A stretch of DNA of 64,000 nt, taken from assembly GCF_026151205.1 (NCBI RefSeq), contig NC_087079.1, forward strand, positions 1,452,028 through 1,516,027, given 5' to 3'. The notes below the pieces were generated by a model. The model was given only the letters and a program-made list of their open reading frames with translations. It had not been told where the DNA came from and made no database searches. The stretch is from Bolinopsis microptera. Lineage: Eukaryota > Ctenophora > Tentaculata > Lobata > Bolinopsidae. Of this stretch, positions 22,662-36,600 are shown piece after piece (positions within the stretch are counted from its first letter, which is position 1; each line of letters starts with the position of its first letter). The position numbers and the translations under genes were made by a program.

Positions 22662-24508
22662 TTAACATTCAGAGCTGTGGTTGTTACTTCGAACACGCTT
22701 TAACAGGATGTCTAGCTTGAGGGTGAGCTCCTGGTTGGCCCGCCTCAACTCCGATATAGAGTGCTCCTGAAAATTCAGAGATGTAATTTGGACATAATTC
22801 GATCTCCGCAAGCAATTAGCTAAGTCTGGTATCTAAGTGTAAAAGCTAATTTACAAGCAAGGTGGTAATGTGTTTCTTAGATTGTCACAAAGTCTTACAG
22901 GTAGTCGACTTTAAATAATAATTAACAGTTCAAAATAAAATCGTGAATTATATTAAGTTAAGTAATATTAAGTTATATTATGTTAAGAGTACTATACCTG
23001 TTTTTCGAGGTTGCAAGACATCCTCTCCAGGGCGAGTGCTGGGTCCAGAAGACCAGTGGGGGACGAGGTCATGGACTGAGCGTCTTCTTCGTCTTTAGCT
23101 CCAGGGTTCTTCTGAAGCTCTGAACAAGCAAATTATATGTAAAATATGTAAAATATGTAATAATATGCAAATATGGAAGACAAAAACAACTTTCTACTTT
23201 TATAAGATGTAAACGTACGGCAGTATCCAAGAAGCTCGACCCAGTCCGCGGACAACATATGATATGATTGTATTATTAAGCAGATCATATAATATGTCCG
23301 CATAGTAGTTGAATGATATGTATGAATGGTATGTACATATGAATGGTATCATGGTATCTTGGATGCAATTAGTTACGACTAACATTAATTGTAATTACGT
23401 AGTAAATTGCTCAATGAAATTAACGATTTTTATCAAAGTGTGGTGTATAAATCATTTGATTCCTATGGAGTATTATAAATTACCGTTATCATCAACAACA
23501 ACTATTCCTCTGGAGTCTGGAGACGACTAGGGATTTACCTACTTGATTACACTTGTCGAGAGGAGAGGTAGTTTTACAAATGGGAACGGGTGGATTTTGG
23601 GGNNNNNNNNNNNNNNNNNNNNNNNNNNNNNNNNNNNNNNNNNNNNNNNNNNNNNNNNNNNNNNNNNNNNNNNNNNNNNNNNNNNNNNNNNNNNNNNNNN
23701 NNAGATGACGTCTTCTGATGATTTCATACATTTTTTAAGGCATCACATCATTGATCTCACACAGTGTTATGATAATGAGGAGATAAGATATGTGTACAGG
23801 GTTTGTGTAATATGTAAGAGATATCATAACATGACGTACTCCATGCTATCCTGACATTTTACTGTTTTGGAACCTGATAATAGATAACCTTCTAAAGATA
23901 TCTGACAAATTGCAGATAAATACCTCACTAATCACTATACGTTATCTTGGTCCCCATTCTCAATGATGCATTCCTACTGTAAAATTCCCAATTTTAACAT
24001 GATTATTTAAACGAAGGGCACACTTTTTTTTGGCTGAAAAATGCTTGTATGATGACAGCTTCACGTCAGTAAAACGTCTAAAAAACCCAAAAGTAATTAT
24101 TACAGACAGAACACTTTCGTGTCATGACGTATGATGAGGTCATTTTACACTGTATTTAGAGTATTATGTTCAGATGTTCCTCTTTTCGTTATATTTGACA
24201 CTGGTTTGAGTTACTGGTAGAGAGTCTAGACATCGTTTGTTCTATTCAATACACAGGTCTTTAATAACAGATCAAATTATATGATTTCCTTCTTGGCTCA
24301 GTTTTAGGTTCAGTCAACTGTAACATTTCCACCTGGAGCCATAAGTTACTCTTTTCAAGATTGTTCAATTAAAAATCGTCTCAAACAGTACATACATGAT
24401 AACACAATCGAATGAATTTAAAATAAGTTTCAAATCTCCTTAAAAGGGTGTATCTTGTATGTGAGCTGTTGAGCTGTTCAAATCTAAATATACCTTTGTC
24501 GCCACCAC
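22662..24508 (-). CDS. C-terminal exons of a coiled-coil protein
   Basis: The last exon, 22766-22662, encodes EHSISELRRANQELTLKLDI and continues to a Cys and TAA. The preceding exon, 23119-22998, encodes a Lys/Asp/Glu-rich linker and ends LALERMSCNLEKQ before a GTATAG donor. A 15-nt candidate microexon at 24508-24494 (acceptor TTACAG, donor GTATAT) would add GGDK in the right phase (codon G|AG). The heptad-like leucines of the last exon suggest a coiled coil. The N-terminal part of the gene lies further right and was not found, and the 100-N gap falls in the intron. The family is not identified. Confidence 0.65.
23603..23702. other. Assembly gap (100 N)
   Basis: A run of exactly 100 N, the usual placeholder for a gap of unknown size. 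It lies upstream of the first ARF6 exon seen and inside the coiled-coil gene's intron, so missing exons could be hidden here. Confidence 0.99.
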
Positions 24509-24624
24509 CTGTAATAAAGCTGTAGAAATGTACAGTGTTTTAAATAATGCTTATTTTAAACTCCCAAATCCCAATAAAGCAATAACCTATACAATTATTC
24601 AATGTGACTAACTTTAACATGCAG

Positions 24625-27600
24625 GTCAGAGTGTTACGACGATACCAACTGTAGGATTCAACGTGGAGACAGTCACGTACAAGAACGTCAAGTTTAATGT
24701 CTGGGTGAGTGAAAGTGAAAGTTGTTCAAGATATTAAATTTATTCCGATTTCAACCTAATCTTGTTAGTTGTTACTGAGGCTAAGATAAATATGACCGTT
24801 ATCAAGGCTACGTATAAGAATATAAGATCTCTTTCAACTTACGACATCACATGTTTTATTCTCACAAAGATAGTTTTGCGGCAACTGCGCCAAACAGGTT
24901 TATTCATTGACGGCTAGCTCACAAGACATACGTAATTACCATCAAAAGAATCGCCTTTGTTGCTAAAAATAGCAGATCATAAATCCTGTATGTTAATTTA
25001 TAAGTGTCAAGGCTCAAAGCACTCAACAATTAGGAAAGTTCAAAGTCACCAGCAGCTCTGACAGTGTTCTAGTATGATTGTATATAGCACAGCTGTGTGT
25101 GTGATCTTGTGAACTATCTAGTTAGTGAACCGACAACCAGTCTGCTTAATCAGCATAATTAGACATAATTATGGTAATTAAAGAGATAATCATGGTGATT
25201 ACAGAGGTAATTAGGGTTTATCAGAGGAGTAGTGATGATAGGAATATGATGGGAATCATGATTTATTCATGGTTACTGGTTATGTTCAGCTGTGGTATAC
25301 ACATTGTACGTGATGATCATTTTATGTCACTCTCGTCTCTCAACCATAAAGATTGCTTTATCATCTCTAAATAAAACCTTTGTTCGAGTAAACGACTGAA
25401 TCAGTCCAACTACATTATCCAACAACTTTACATTATGTAAGTAGTTAAAAAACTGCACTGAATAGTGCAAGAAGAACACTGCAACAATACTCGCATGAGC
25501 ACTGAGCAGTAACCCATTTGTTCTGTAATAAGCGGAAATGATAGGAAATGGTAGCTCAGTAACTTTACTGTGTGCTGTTAGATCTGTGTACCAATGTCAC
25601 GTGTCACGCGGTGCTGCACTACTTGACTACAGCTACGAGACCAAATCCTGGCTGCTTGTTATTTGAGGTTTTCATCTGGAAATGAGATGCCACCTAACAT
25701 GTGGCCAAGACATGCTGCCTGTAACATGCAGCCAGGACTGACTAAACCAGAAATAGATCTCACTGCTCCCAACCTTGTAGTTGTACCTATTATAGCTCAT
25801 ATTACTCAGTTGTAACCTTGTAGTTGTAACTACATATACATCTGCAATATGTATACTGTATAAACATTTTAACAAGTTAAGAGGTTACTTTAGGTAATGT
25901 AAATGTTGATGTGGTCCCATGTTTACATGAGATTTGTGTGTAATAAGGGACTACATTTACTTTACTCCCTATACCCCAGTATTGTAATATTACAGTATAT
26001 TATTATTATAGCGTCTACATATTACAACACGTGACACAACATCAAGATGTATACTGTTTATACTATAGTTTACTACTACTACTACTACTACTATGTCGGA
26101 GCTAAGTCCGATCTACGCCAGAAAACCCCCTCCATATATCCCTGTCCCGCATCAGGGTTCGCAGTTCCTCTTTAGAGTTTGTCCCAACTTCCTTCAGTAA
26201 CATAGACAAGTAGCTTTGTCTAGTTTAAATACTGTTAATAATGTTTATACTGTGTCGTCTGGTAGAAACTTCAGTTAAGTAAGCAGTTACATTACCCACG
26301 TCACAACGTATTAACAGTTAACAGTTAACAGTTCCACATGTGGTCTACTGCTGTAAACTTGGCAATTTGCTTGCAGTAATTGTAATGCAAATGTATTTTA
26401 AACTAATTACAACACTAGAAATCTATTGCATTTATTGAGTATTATGTAACGCGATGGAAATATTTTAAGCGGGTAATATCCTGTCCAAACCCAGGATACA
26501 TAACATGAAGACTTTGTTGTAACTTGTATGAAAAGCATTAATATATACATATATATATATGTATATGTATGTTATATATAATATTACACGCACGTAATAC
26601 AATAATTACTATCGCATTCGTCTGCGTTGCGAAGCAGGAAGTTCCTCGTTAGGGCCAATTAATGAGACATGTTAGTTTTATTGCAGTGTATTTAAGCGAG
26701 TAATGTTACATAACATTACTAGTATGTGACGTTAGGAAAATAAACTTGTTCGAAACATTCAGAAGCTGATGTTCTGCTAATTAAACAGGATAGACGCTCT
26801 GTCTGTCTGTCTGTATGTATGTATGTCCATACTTGTACATTGTACATGAATCTGTGTTTGTTTGTATGTACAGAAGTATAAGTGTTTAATACAAATAAAA
26901 GTAAAAGTGTGTACGACCAGGAAGAATATGAGAACATGATACCGTGTCGAGACACTAATTAAATATAAAAACATGTGTGTTTTGTAATGTTATTTGGCAG
27001 CTGTACAACCTTTTATACTTGCTTCATTGTAGAAATCACCCCATAAAAAGATGGTATTATTTGTACAATATTTCGTGGTTAGTTCACATCAATTAAATAC
27101 ATAAAAATACTATGTAGTGGTATAAGGTATTGCAGGTGTGGTAGTATTGCAAGTGTGGACTAGGCACTAGCACACGTACAATATAAAGATATACAGCATT
27201 ATACAATATATTATATAATTTTATAACATACTGTAAGACAAATGACAATGAATCTAACAATGAATCTAACCAACTACGTATAAAAATGTCGACTAACAAT
27301 CATCACATTCATAAAACATAGATCAACTGATCATGATCCTGGGTGATTGTTATTATCCTACATTCAACTTTTAGAAGGCTGGATTGTCATTTGTCTCACT
27401 CGACACTCTGTGATATTTCGAATGTTAATTTTAGATAAAAAAGAATCACACCGATCATTATACTATGATGGGTATGATATAACAGTACTATAATATATTA
27501 TGATACACTATAGCTATAGTCAACTTCAGTATAAGTACACTGTACAGTGCTGTAACACAATGCAATATAATATGAGAATATGCAGTATTATCAATTATTA

Positions 27601-30600
27601 TTATATACTACTAAAATATTAATAAACAGTACTAACTCGTCCTATAGTATACTGAGGTACCTTTCGAATACGTGACCAGCTTTCAGATACAGCAAACCTG
27701 TAGGAAATATTACAGATCAGTTGTTACCCCCGCTAAGTGTTGAACTACCCCGCTAAGTGAGGTACTACACCCACTGCTAATTATCTTATTAAAGTATTAC
27801 AATATCATTACATTACCGGACAAATAACTTGCAGTTTCATAATCGGTGAAAATAACTGAAATTCCAGCGTTACACACACGTTTTTACACTATTACATTAC
27901 CATTCTGGTGTACATGGAGTTAAAAACGTTCTCTGTAAACATTCGTCTATTTCACACTGTAACTTGTGTAGGGGTCGGAAAACTATTTATATACATTTTT
28001 ATAATAATGATATGTTAATTGTTAATAATATGTTAATTGTTAATAATTGTTAATTGTTAACAGTATATAAAAGCTATATAAAGGTTTAAAGTTGTGGTGA
28101 TGAATGTCTGGACAGTGTAAAGTACTGTAAGTTAATAATAGCATTGTGCAACAAGCCTTGTACGAGGATGATAGTGCGATTGTTCGCTATACTCTTACTG
28201 TTCATTACTCAGGACTATAGGATAGAATTTATTTGATATTCTGCGGAAATCCACTTAAGTACTAAAATTATGTCAAGATATTAAGACGTCATACAATTTT
28301 AAGTGGAATGATATAAAATGTTGGACCACTGATTTTCCTGGAAATTGTGATGAATCTAAAGTCGGTTGAACTGTGATTCTGTTAACGGATTATATGCTGG
28401 TCTATAAATAGCACGTGTAGATACACAGACTCTAATCAGTTCACATGTAAGCTTCAGCCGCGCTAATTTTCTCAGATTATCCTTAAAACAGTGCAGTGTA
28501 TTACCATGTGATCTGTTTTAATACTCAGATTACTTCGTTTTATTGTTTCCGTTTAAGATCGTTCCGTGACGTCATTCGAAGTGTGACTGTTTTGAAGCTG
28601 TTGTGAACAAAGATACTTATTGTACTAATATAACAAGATTTCAAGAAATACTGACTATTGGACATTCCGAACATTTTGGCGCCGTAAGAAAGTTAAAAGT
28701 ATTATCATTGTTTTTGAATGTCCTATGATGATAGCAATAGGGTAAGCGGCTAAATGCCTATCATATTATAATAACTTAAATTCAACGTGAAGCAGAACTC
28801 GCCGTACCATAAACCCTGGTTAAGTATCAGTACACTTGGTTAAACCCTGGTTTAACTTTACAGAAACGAGCTAGCTGCTAGACTAATGACGGATTAATTA
28901 AATCCTTATCTCATGCAGTCTGCTGTAACCTTTACAGTGAAAATACTCTGAAATGAGGAAGAGAATTTGAAACTTGATACTTTTCTGGAGATCATCAGAT
29001 TGGACTGGATTATCAGAATTATATTCGTGTTCCGTGTTCTGTATTGCGTCATTGTACGTATGATGTGTTATTATAGCAACACACGTGTATTGACATAGGA
29101 TACAAGCAGGATCTTACTTCTGAGGAATTTTAAGAAAATGCCTTTCCCTGGCCCCTCACCCATTAATAGATGTCAACATGAACTTGAACTGTGCTTAATG
29201 TTTTATATATTTTGCTCGGTATTTTACGAAGACGCACGTGCAATACACTAACACGTGCAATACACTAACACGTACAATACACTAACACATGCAATACACT
29301 AACACGTGCAATAAATTAACACGTGCAATACACTAACATGTACAATACACTAACACGTACAATACACTAACACGTTTAATACACTAACACGTGCGTCGTG
29401 CAATACACTAACATGTACAATACACTATTGTATATCACTATACAGTTCCTCTTTAGAAAAAGTGCATGTGACAAGTAACGAGACAAGGATGCTCTAGGAT
29501 CAGGAGCGACAAATGATCAATTGTTCTAGACGTGAGGCTTTCTGCAGTAACGGCCCTAGCGAACAGGGGGATGGTTGTTCGCTTGAGTACTATGATGCGG
29601 TTATACAAGTCTGGCAAAACAATTTGTGACCTGCCTATTGGCCGGGCGCCGCCGTAGACTCAACACATGGTGTGTGGGGTATTTACCTCGGGCACACACC
29701 TTAATCTCTCGACCGGCGGGTCACACCCAAATCTCCTGCTCCAACTCTTTCAAAGGCTGGTACCCTACTACTACGTGGCCAGAAGGAAATTCTTGTAGGA
29801 ACTCTTAATGTACGAACAATAAGAGAACAATACAAGAGGGATGAGCTGGGTGTATGCATGAGGGATAGTGGCGTACATATTTTGGGCATTCAGGAGCATC
29901 GGGTAGTACATAGCACTGAAATCGAGTATCAAGATCTTGGAAGCTCTCACCTCATAACAACTTCGGCATGGAGAACCAGCAATGGGGCGGCTGCTGGTGG
30001 GGTTGGTATTGTCTTGGACAAAAAGACAGTATTCAACTCATTGATTAGTGTATACTCACATGACAGGAGGACGATGGTAGCCAACTTTGCAGGGAACCCG
30101 GTCACAACTGTTATTGTGACTTATAGCCCGACAGAGGGGGCGACTGTCGACGAAGCAGAAAACTACTACGACAGCCTTGGTGGTGCCATCGACCAGATAC
30201 CAGCCCACAACTTACTATTCGTTGTAGGAGACCTCAATGCGCATGTCTCATCATCAGGAAACTGGACATCCTTCCACAAGGGTCCAGCAAACCGAAATGG
30301 TAGACTGCTAGAGGATATGCTGTTGGAGCGACAGCTAGAAATCACAAACACCAGATTTCAGAAGCGAAGAGGTAAACTCTGGACATATCTCTCAGATATG
30401 AGTCAAAGTAAATCTCAAATCGACTTCATCATTTGCCGGAAGAAATGGCGGAACTCCGTCAAGAACTCCGAAGCATATGGTAGTTTCCACAGTATTGGCT
30501 CGGATCACAGAGTAGTCGTAGCAAGGGTAAAGCTTAGTCTACGGATAAGCAAGACGGAGAAGAGGGCTCCGGTTCTGGACTGGTCTAAACTTAAAACTGA

Positions 30601-33600
30601 TATCGCTCTACAAGAGAGGTACACAGTGGAAGTTAAAAACCGCTTTTCCATACTTGAAAAGGATGATCAGACGGCAACAGAAAGGTACCAATGCTTTATT
30701 GATGCGAATAGGACAACTTCTCGACTTTTACTACCTGAAAAGGAGAAAAAGAAAAGATGTAAAATCTCAGCGACTCCAAGTGTTGAGATTGCCAGGCTGA
30801 AGCTGAGGGAATGTAGCATAAAATACCACTCAGATGCTACAGAAGACAACCGAATAGCTGTTCAAGAGGGCAAACAGAAGCTAGGCGATGCTTATCAAGC
30901 AGCCAAAGAGCACCTGCTGGAGGGGCAGGTCCGGGAACTGGAGGAAGCAAGTTGGCAGGGCAGACATGCTAAAAGCTGGACCATGATCAACAAGATCACA
31001 GGTAAAGCTCCATCATATACTGGCAAAATCAAGGGAAACTCACCAACGGAAAGGGTTCAGAAATGGAAGGACTATTTTGCTACTCTTCTCGGCTCACCAC
31101 CGACGGTAGAGAACGCGGAAGAGGATATTGATCCAGTCCACCCACCTCTGAATATCGGAACAGAACCGTTTACGTTGGATGAGTACAGGAAAGCAAAGTC
31201 CAGCATAAAGGAAGGGAAAGCATGGGGTGACGACAACATAGCCCCAGAAGTCTTAAAACGATGCGACCTTGATCAAATTGTCTTAGACTTCTGTAACAAT
31301 GCTCTATTGAAAGGTGAGAAACCAGACCAATGGTCAACTGCCAACATCATACCAATTCCAAAGAAGGGCGAACATGTAGCGAACACTAATAATATAAAAA
31401 CCTGTGTGTTTTGTAATGTTATTTGGCAGCTATACAACCATTTATACTTGCTTTATTGTAGAAATCACCCCATAAAAAGATGGTATTATTTGTACAATAT
31501 TTCGTGGTTAGTTCACATCAATTAAATACATAAAAATACTATGTAGTGGTATAAGGTATTGCAGGTGTGGTAGTATTGCAAGTGTGGACTAGGCACTAGC
31601 ACACGTACAATATAAAGATATACAGCATTGTACAATATATTATATAATTTTATAACATACTGTAAGACAAATGACAATGAATCTAACAATGAATCTAACC
31701 AACTACGTATAAAAATGTCGACTAACAATCATCACATTCATAAAACATAGATCAACTGATCATGATCCTGGGTGATTGTTATTATCCTACATTCAACTTT
31801 TAGAAGGCTGGATTGTCATTTGTCTCACTCGACACTCTGTGATATTTCGAATGTTAATTTTAGATAAAAAAGAATCACACCGATCATTATACTATGATGG
31901 GTATGATATAACAGTACTATAATATATTATGATACACTATAGCTATAGTCAACTTCAGTATAAGTACACTGTACAGTGCTGTAACACAATGCAATATAAT
32001 ATGAGAATATGCAGTATTATCAATTATTATTATATACTACTAAAATATTAATAAACAGTACTAACTCGTCCTATAGTATACTGAGGTACCTTTCCAATAC
32101 GTGACCAGCTTTCAGATACAGCAAACCTGTAGGAAATATTACAGATCAGTTGTTACCCCCGCTAAGTGTTGAACTACCCCGCTAAGTGAGGTACTACACC
32201 CACTGCTAATTATCTTATTAAAGTATTACAATATCATTACATTACCGGACAAATAACTTGCAGTTTCATAATCGGTGAAAATAACTGAAATTCCAGCGTT
32301 ACACACACGTTTTTACACTATTACATTACCATTCTGGTGTACATGGAGTTAAAAACATTCTCTGTAAACATTCGTCTATTTCACACTGTAACTTGTGTAG
32401 GGGTCGGAAAACTATTTATATACATTTTTATAATAATGATATGTTAATTGTTAATAATATGTTAATTGTTAATAATTGTTAATTGTTAACAGTATATAAA
32501 AGCTATATAAAGGTTTAAAGTTGTGGTGATGAATGTCTGGACAGTGTAAAGTACTGTAAGTTAATAATAGCATTGTGCAACAAGCCTTGTACGAGGATGA
32601 TAGTGCGATTGTTCGCTATACTCTTACTGTTCATTACTCAGGACTATAGGATAGAATTTATTTGATATTCTGCGGAAATCCACTTAAGTACTAAAATTAT
32701 GTCAAGATATTAAGACGTCATACAATTTTAAGTGGAATGATATAAAATGTTGGACCACTGATTTTCCTGGAAATTGTGATGAATCTAAAGTCGGTTGAAC
32801 TGTGATTCTGTTAACGGATATGCTGGTTTATAAATAGCACGTGTAGATACACAGACTCTAATCAGTTCACATGTAAGCTTCAGCCGCGCTAATTTTCTCA
32901 GATTATCCTTAAAACAGTGCAGTGTATTACCATGTGATCTGTTTTAATACTCAGATTACTTCGTTTTATTGTTTCCGTTTAAAATCGTTCCGTGACGTCA
33001 TTCGAAGTGTGACTGTTTTGAAGCTGTTGTGAACAAAGATACTTATTGTACTAATATAACAAGATTTCAAGAAATACTGACTATTGGACATTCCGAACAT
33101 TTTGGCGCCGTAAGAAAGTTAAAAGTATTATCATTGTTTTTGAATACATCCTATGATGATAGCAATAGGGTAAGCGGCTAAATGCCTATCATATTATAAT
33201 AACTTTATTTCAACGTGAAGCAGAACTCACTGTACCATAAACCCTGGTTAAGTATCAGTACACTTGGTTAAACCCTGGTTTAACTTTACAGAAACGAGCT
33301 AGCTGCTAGACTAATGACGGATTAATTAAATCCTTATCTCATGCAGTCTGCTGTAACCTTTACAGTGAAAATACTCTGAAATGAGGAAGAGAATTTGAAA
33401 CTTGATACTTTTCTGGAGATCATCAGATTGGACTGGATTATCAGAATTATATTCGTGTTCCGTGTTCTGTATTGCGTCATTGTACGTATGATGTGTTATT
33501 ATAGCAACACACGTGTATTGACATAGGATACAAGCAGGATCTTACTTCTGAGGAATTTTAAGAAAATGCCTTTCCCTGGCCCCTCACCCATTAATAGATG

Positions 33601-36600
33601 TCAACATGAACTTGAACTGTGCTTAATGTTTTATATATTTTGCTCGGTATTTTACGAAGACGCACGTGCAATACACTAACACGTGCAATACACTAACACG
33701 TACAATACACTAACACATGCAATACACTAACACGTGCAATACATTAACACGTGCAATACACTAACATGTACAATACACTAACACGTACAATAGTCAATAC
33801 ACTAACACGTTTAATACAGTAACACGTGCGTCGTGCAATACACTAACATGTACAATACACTAACACGTACAATACACTAACACGTAAAATACACTAACAC
33901 CTGCAATACACTAACACCTGCAATACATTAACACCTGCAATACACTAACACCTGCAATACACTAACACGTGCAATACACTAACACGTACAATACACTAAC
34001 ATGTACATTGTACAATACACTACACATGTAACATACACCCTACACACACATGTACACACTATATAGCCGAGACTAGGGAGGCAACTACCCTGTACGATGA
34101 CGTACAAATCCCGTCACCATATACCAGGAAGTATACATGTGTCTTGACTGGGCTTGTGTGGTTTCTCTTATCAGAGGATATGTGATATCACCCAGGATAT
34201 AACGCGCTCTCTAACTATTGATACAGGATATTGTTATTACTACAGGGTACATCAATATACTGTCAGTGTTTATTTCCCTTTAAATTAATATAATATTTAT
34301 TATCAACATGTCTGCACTAAATCTATTTACACATAGTTCCTTCTTTAACACGTATTAATATCTAAAAACCCGAAAGTCTCGTCTTTTGCTTTTTGTACAC
34401 AATATAAGCCGTGAGGACATGCTCACTGATTTAAACCTTGGGTGGGGCAGTCTGTCAAAATTAAAATAAACGCCGGCTTGTAATTTACCCTAATATTACG
34501 TGATAATACTATTGCGATCCTCTTAGTGACCTACGGTAGTTGTCAGTTATGAAATATAAATTTACTCGATGTAAATATTCCAGTTTTACCCATATAAGGA
34601 CCTAAAATTGTTTGCCAGCACACAGTACATACACACCAACCAAAATAAACACTTGGCAGTTGGCGGCAAACCGTGTCAATGTTAGTTAAGAATAAGTTAC
34701 AGTGATAATACAACACATTACAACACATTACAACAGAGCAATTAATCGCGTGCTAATCTACGGGCCATGCGGGCGTGTCAACACTTGGAACAAGCCCGCT
34801 GTAACCTTGTACTGCGTCTATATCTCCGTCAGACCTTGTCAGACCTATCTAGCAAGTGGCACGTGACCCTGTCAGATCTAGCACGTGACCCTGTCAGATC
34901 TAGCACGTGACCCTGTCAGATCTAGCACGTGCCCATGTCAGATCTAGCACGTGACCCTGTCAGATCTAGCACGTGACCCTGTCAGATCTAGCACGTGACC
35001 CTGTCAGATCTAGCACGTGACCCTGTCAGATCTAGCACGTGACCATGTCAGATCTTGCACGTGACCCTGTCAGATCTAGCACGTGACCCTGTCAGATCTA
35101 GCACGTGACTCTGTCAGATCTAGCACGTGACCCTGTCAGATCTAGCACGTGACCCTGTCAGATCTAGCACGTGACCATGTCAGATCTAGCACGTGACCCT
35201 GTCAGATCTAGCACGTGACCAGTATATAGTTGCTAAGTTACTAAGTTAGCTGTGTCTGTTGGTGGTTAAAACATGGGTATAACACAGCTTCACAGCTATA
35301 TGGGTATATTAATGTAGCAGTCTTATACATTGATACTATCGACATGGACATGATCTTCTGGCTTCGTGAAGATTCCTAACTTGTTATATTATTATGCAAC
35401 TTTTAGTTACTAGTTATACTTGTTTGTTAAAAACAAACACAGTGGTATGAGACGTATCATGATAATGTGTTAGTCAATGTATTTAATGGTAATGTGTGTA
35501 ATAGTGCCATGACTCTTTCTTTAGAAATGTTACGAAATGAGACAACAAATTAGTCACCAAACGTGTCCTGTCAGAGCAGCTTTTAGTAAGCTAATTCGTT
35601 GTCTCGCTCAGTCGCTCCGTAACAATTCCTATTTGCTCCTTGGTTTCTGTACAAGGATACTATGTTGGGAGAAGAAAACATGAGCAGGGATGTGGTAACT
35701 GAGCAGGGAGGTGGTAACTGAGCAGGGATGTGGTAACTGAGCAGGGAGGTGGTAACTGAGCAGGGATGTGGTAACTGAGCAGGGAGGTGGTAACTGAGCA
35801 GGGATGTGGTAACTGAGCAGGGAGGTGGTAACTGAGCAGGGATGTGGTAACTGAGCAGGGAGGTGGTAACTGAGCAGGGAGGTGGTAACTGAGCAGGGAG
35901 GTGGTAACTGAGCAGGGAGGTGGTAACTGAGCAGGGATGTGGTAACTGAGAAGGGAGGTGGTAACTGAGAAGGGAGGTGGTAACTGAGAAGGGAGGTGGT
36001 AACTGAGAAGGGAGGTGGTAACTGAGGTGGCAACTGAGTGGAAGCAAATGTATCTCCTGACAGTCTTGTTACTATAATATATGTAATGTCTGCCTGTACT
36101 GTACTGTACGAGCCAGACATTTGAAAGTCCTAACTTTTACTGTTCTAGAGTTGCTTAATGCTTGCTCTACAGAATTGACTACAAAATGTAGCCAATGAGA
36201 CTGTTAATTGTGAAGTTCTCCACTTCCATGAATTATATATATATAATAAGATAAAACCTTAAAATCTGGCCAGTTTATTATTCGAAGTAATGGCTCCTGG
36301 CGACTGTATTGATGTATTGAGCCTCATTCCTTGTTGATAATTTGGCGTCATACAGGTCCGAACTGGGGAGTTTCACTTGAAGTTACTAATTTTATCTTAT
36401 AATTTATAATTGTGTATTATATGTATTTATGATTGTATATTATGTATGTTATGTCTAATTTTATCTTTTTACAGGACGTCGGTGGTCAGGACAAGATTAG
36501 ACCTCTTTGGAGACATTACTTTGCGGGTACACAGGTAATTACATTAATTAATTATAACGCTAATTAGTAATTATATATCATACTAAACGATCATATTGAC

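Noticed and set aside
35583-36120. Pro/Ser/Thr-rich repeat protein on the minus strand
   Set aside because: It is a by-product of the 19-bp minisatellite. Two frames are equally open, and no splice or start context is seen.
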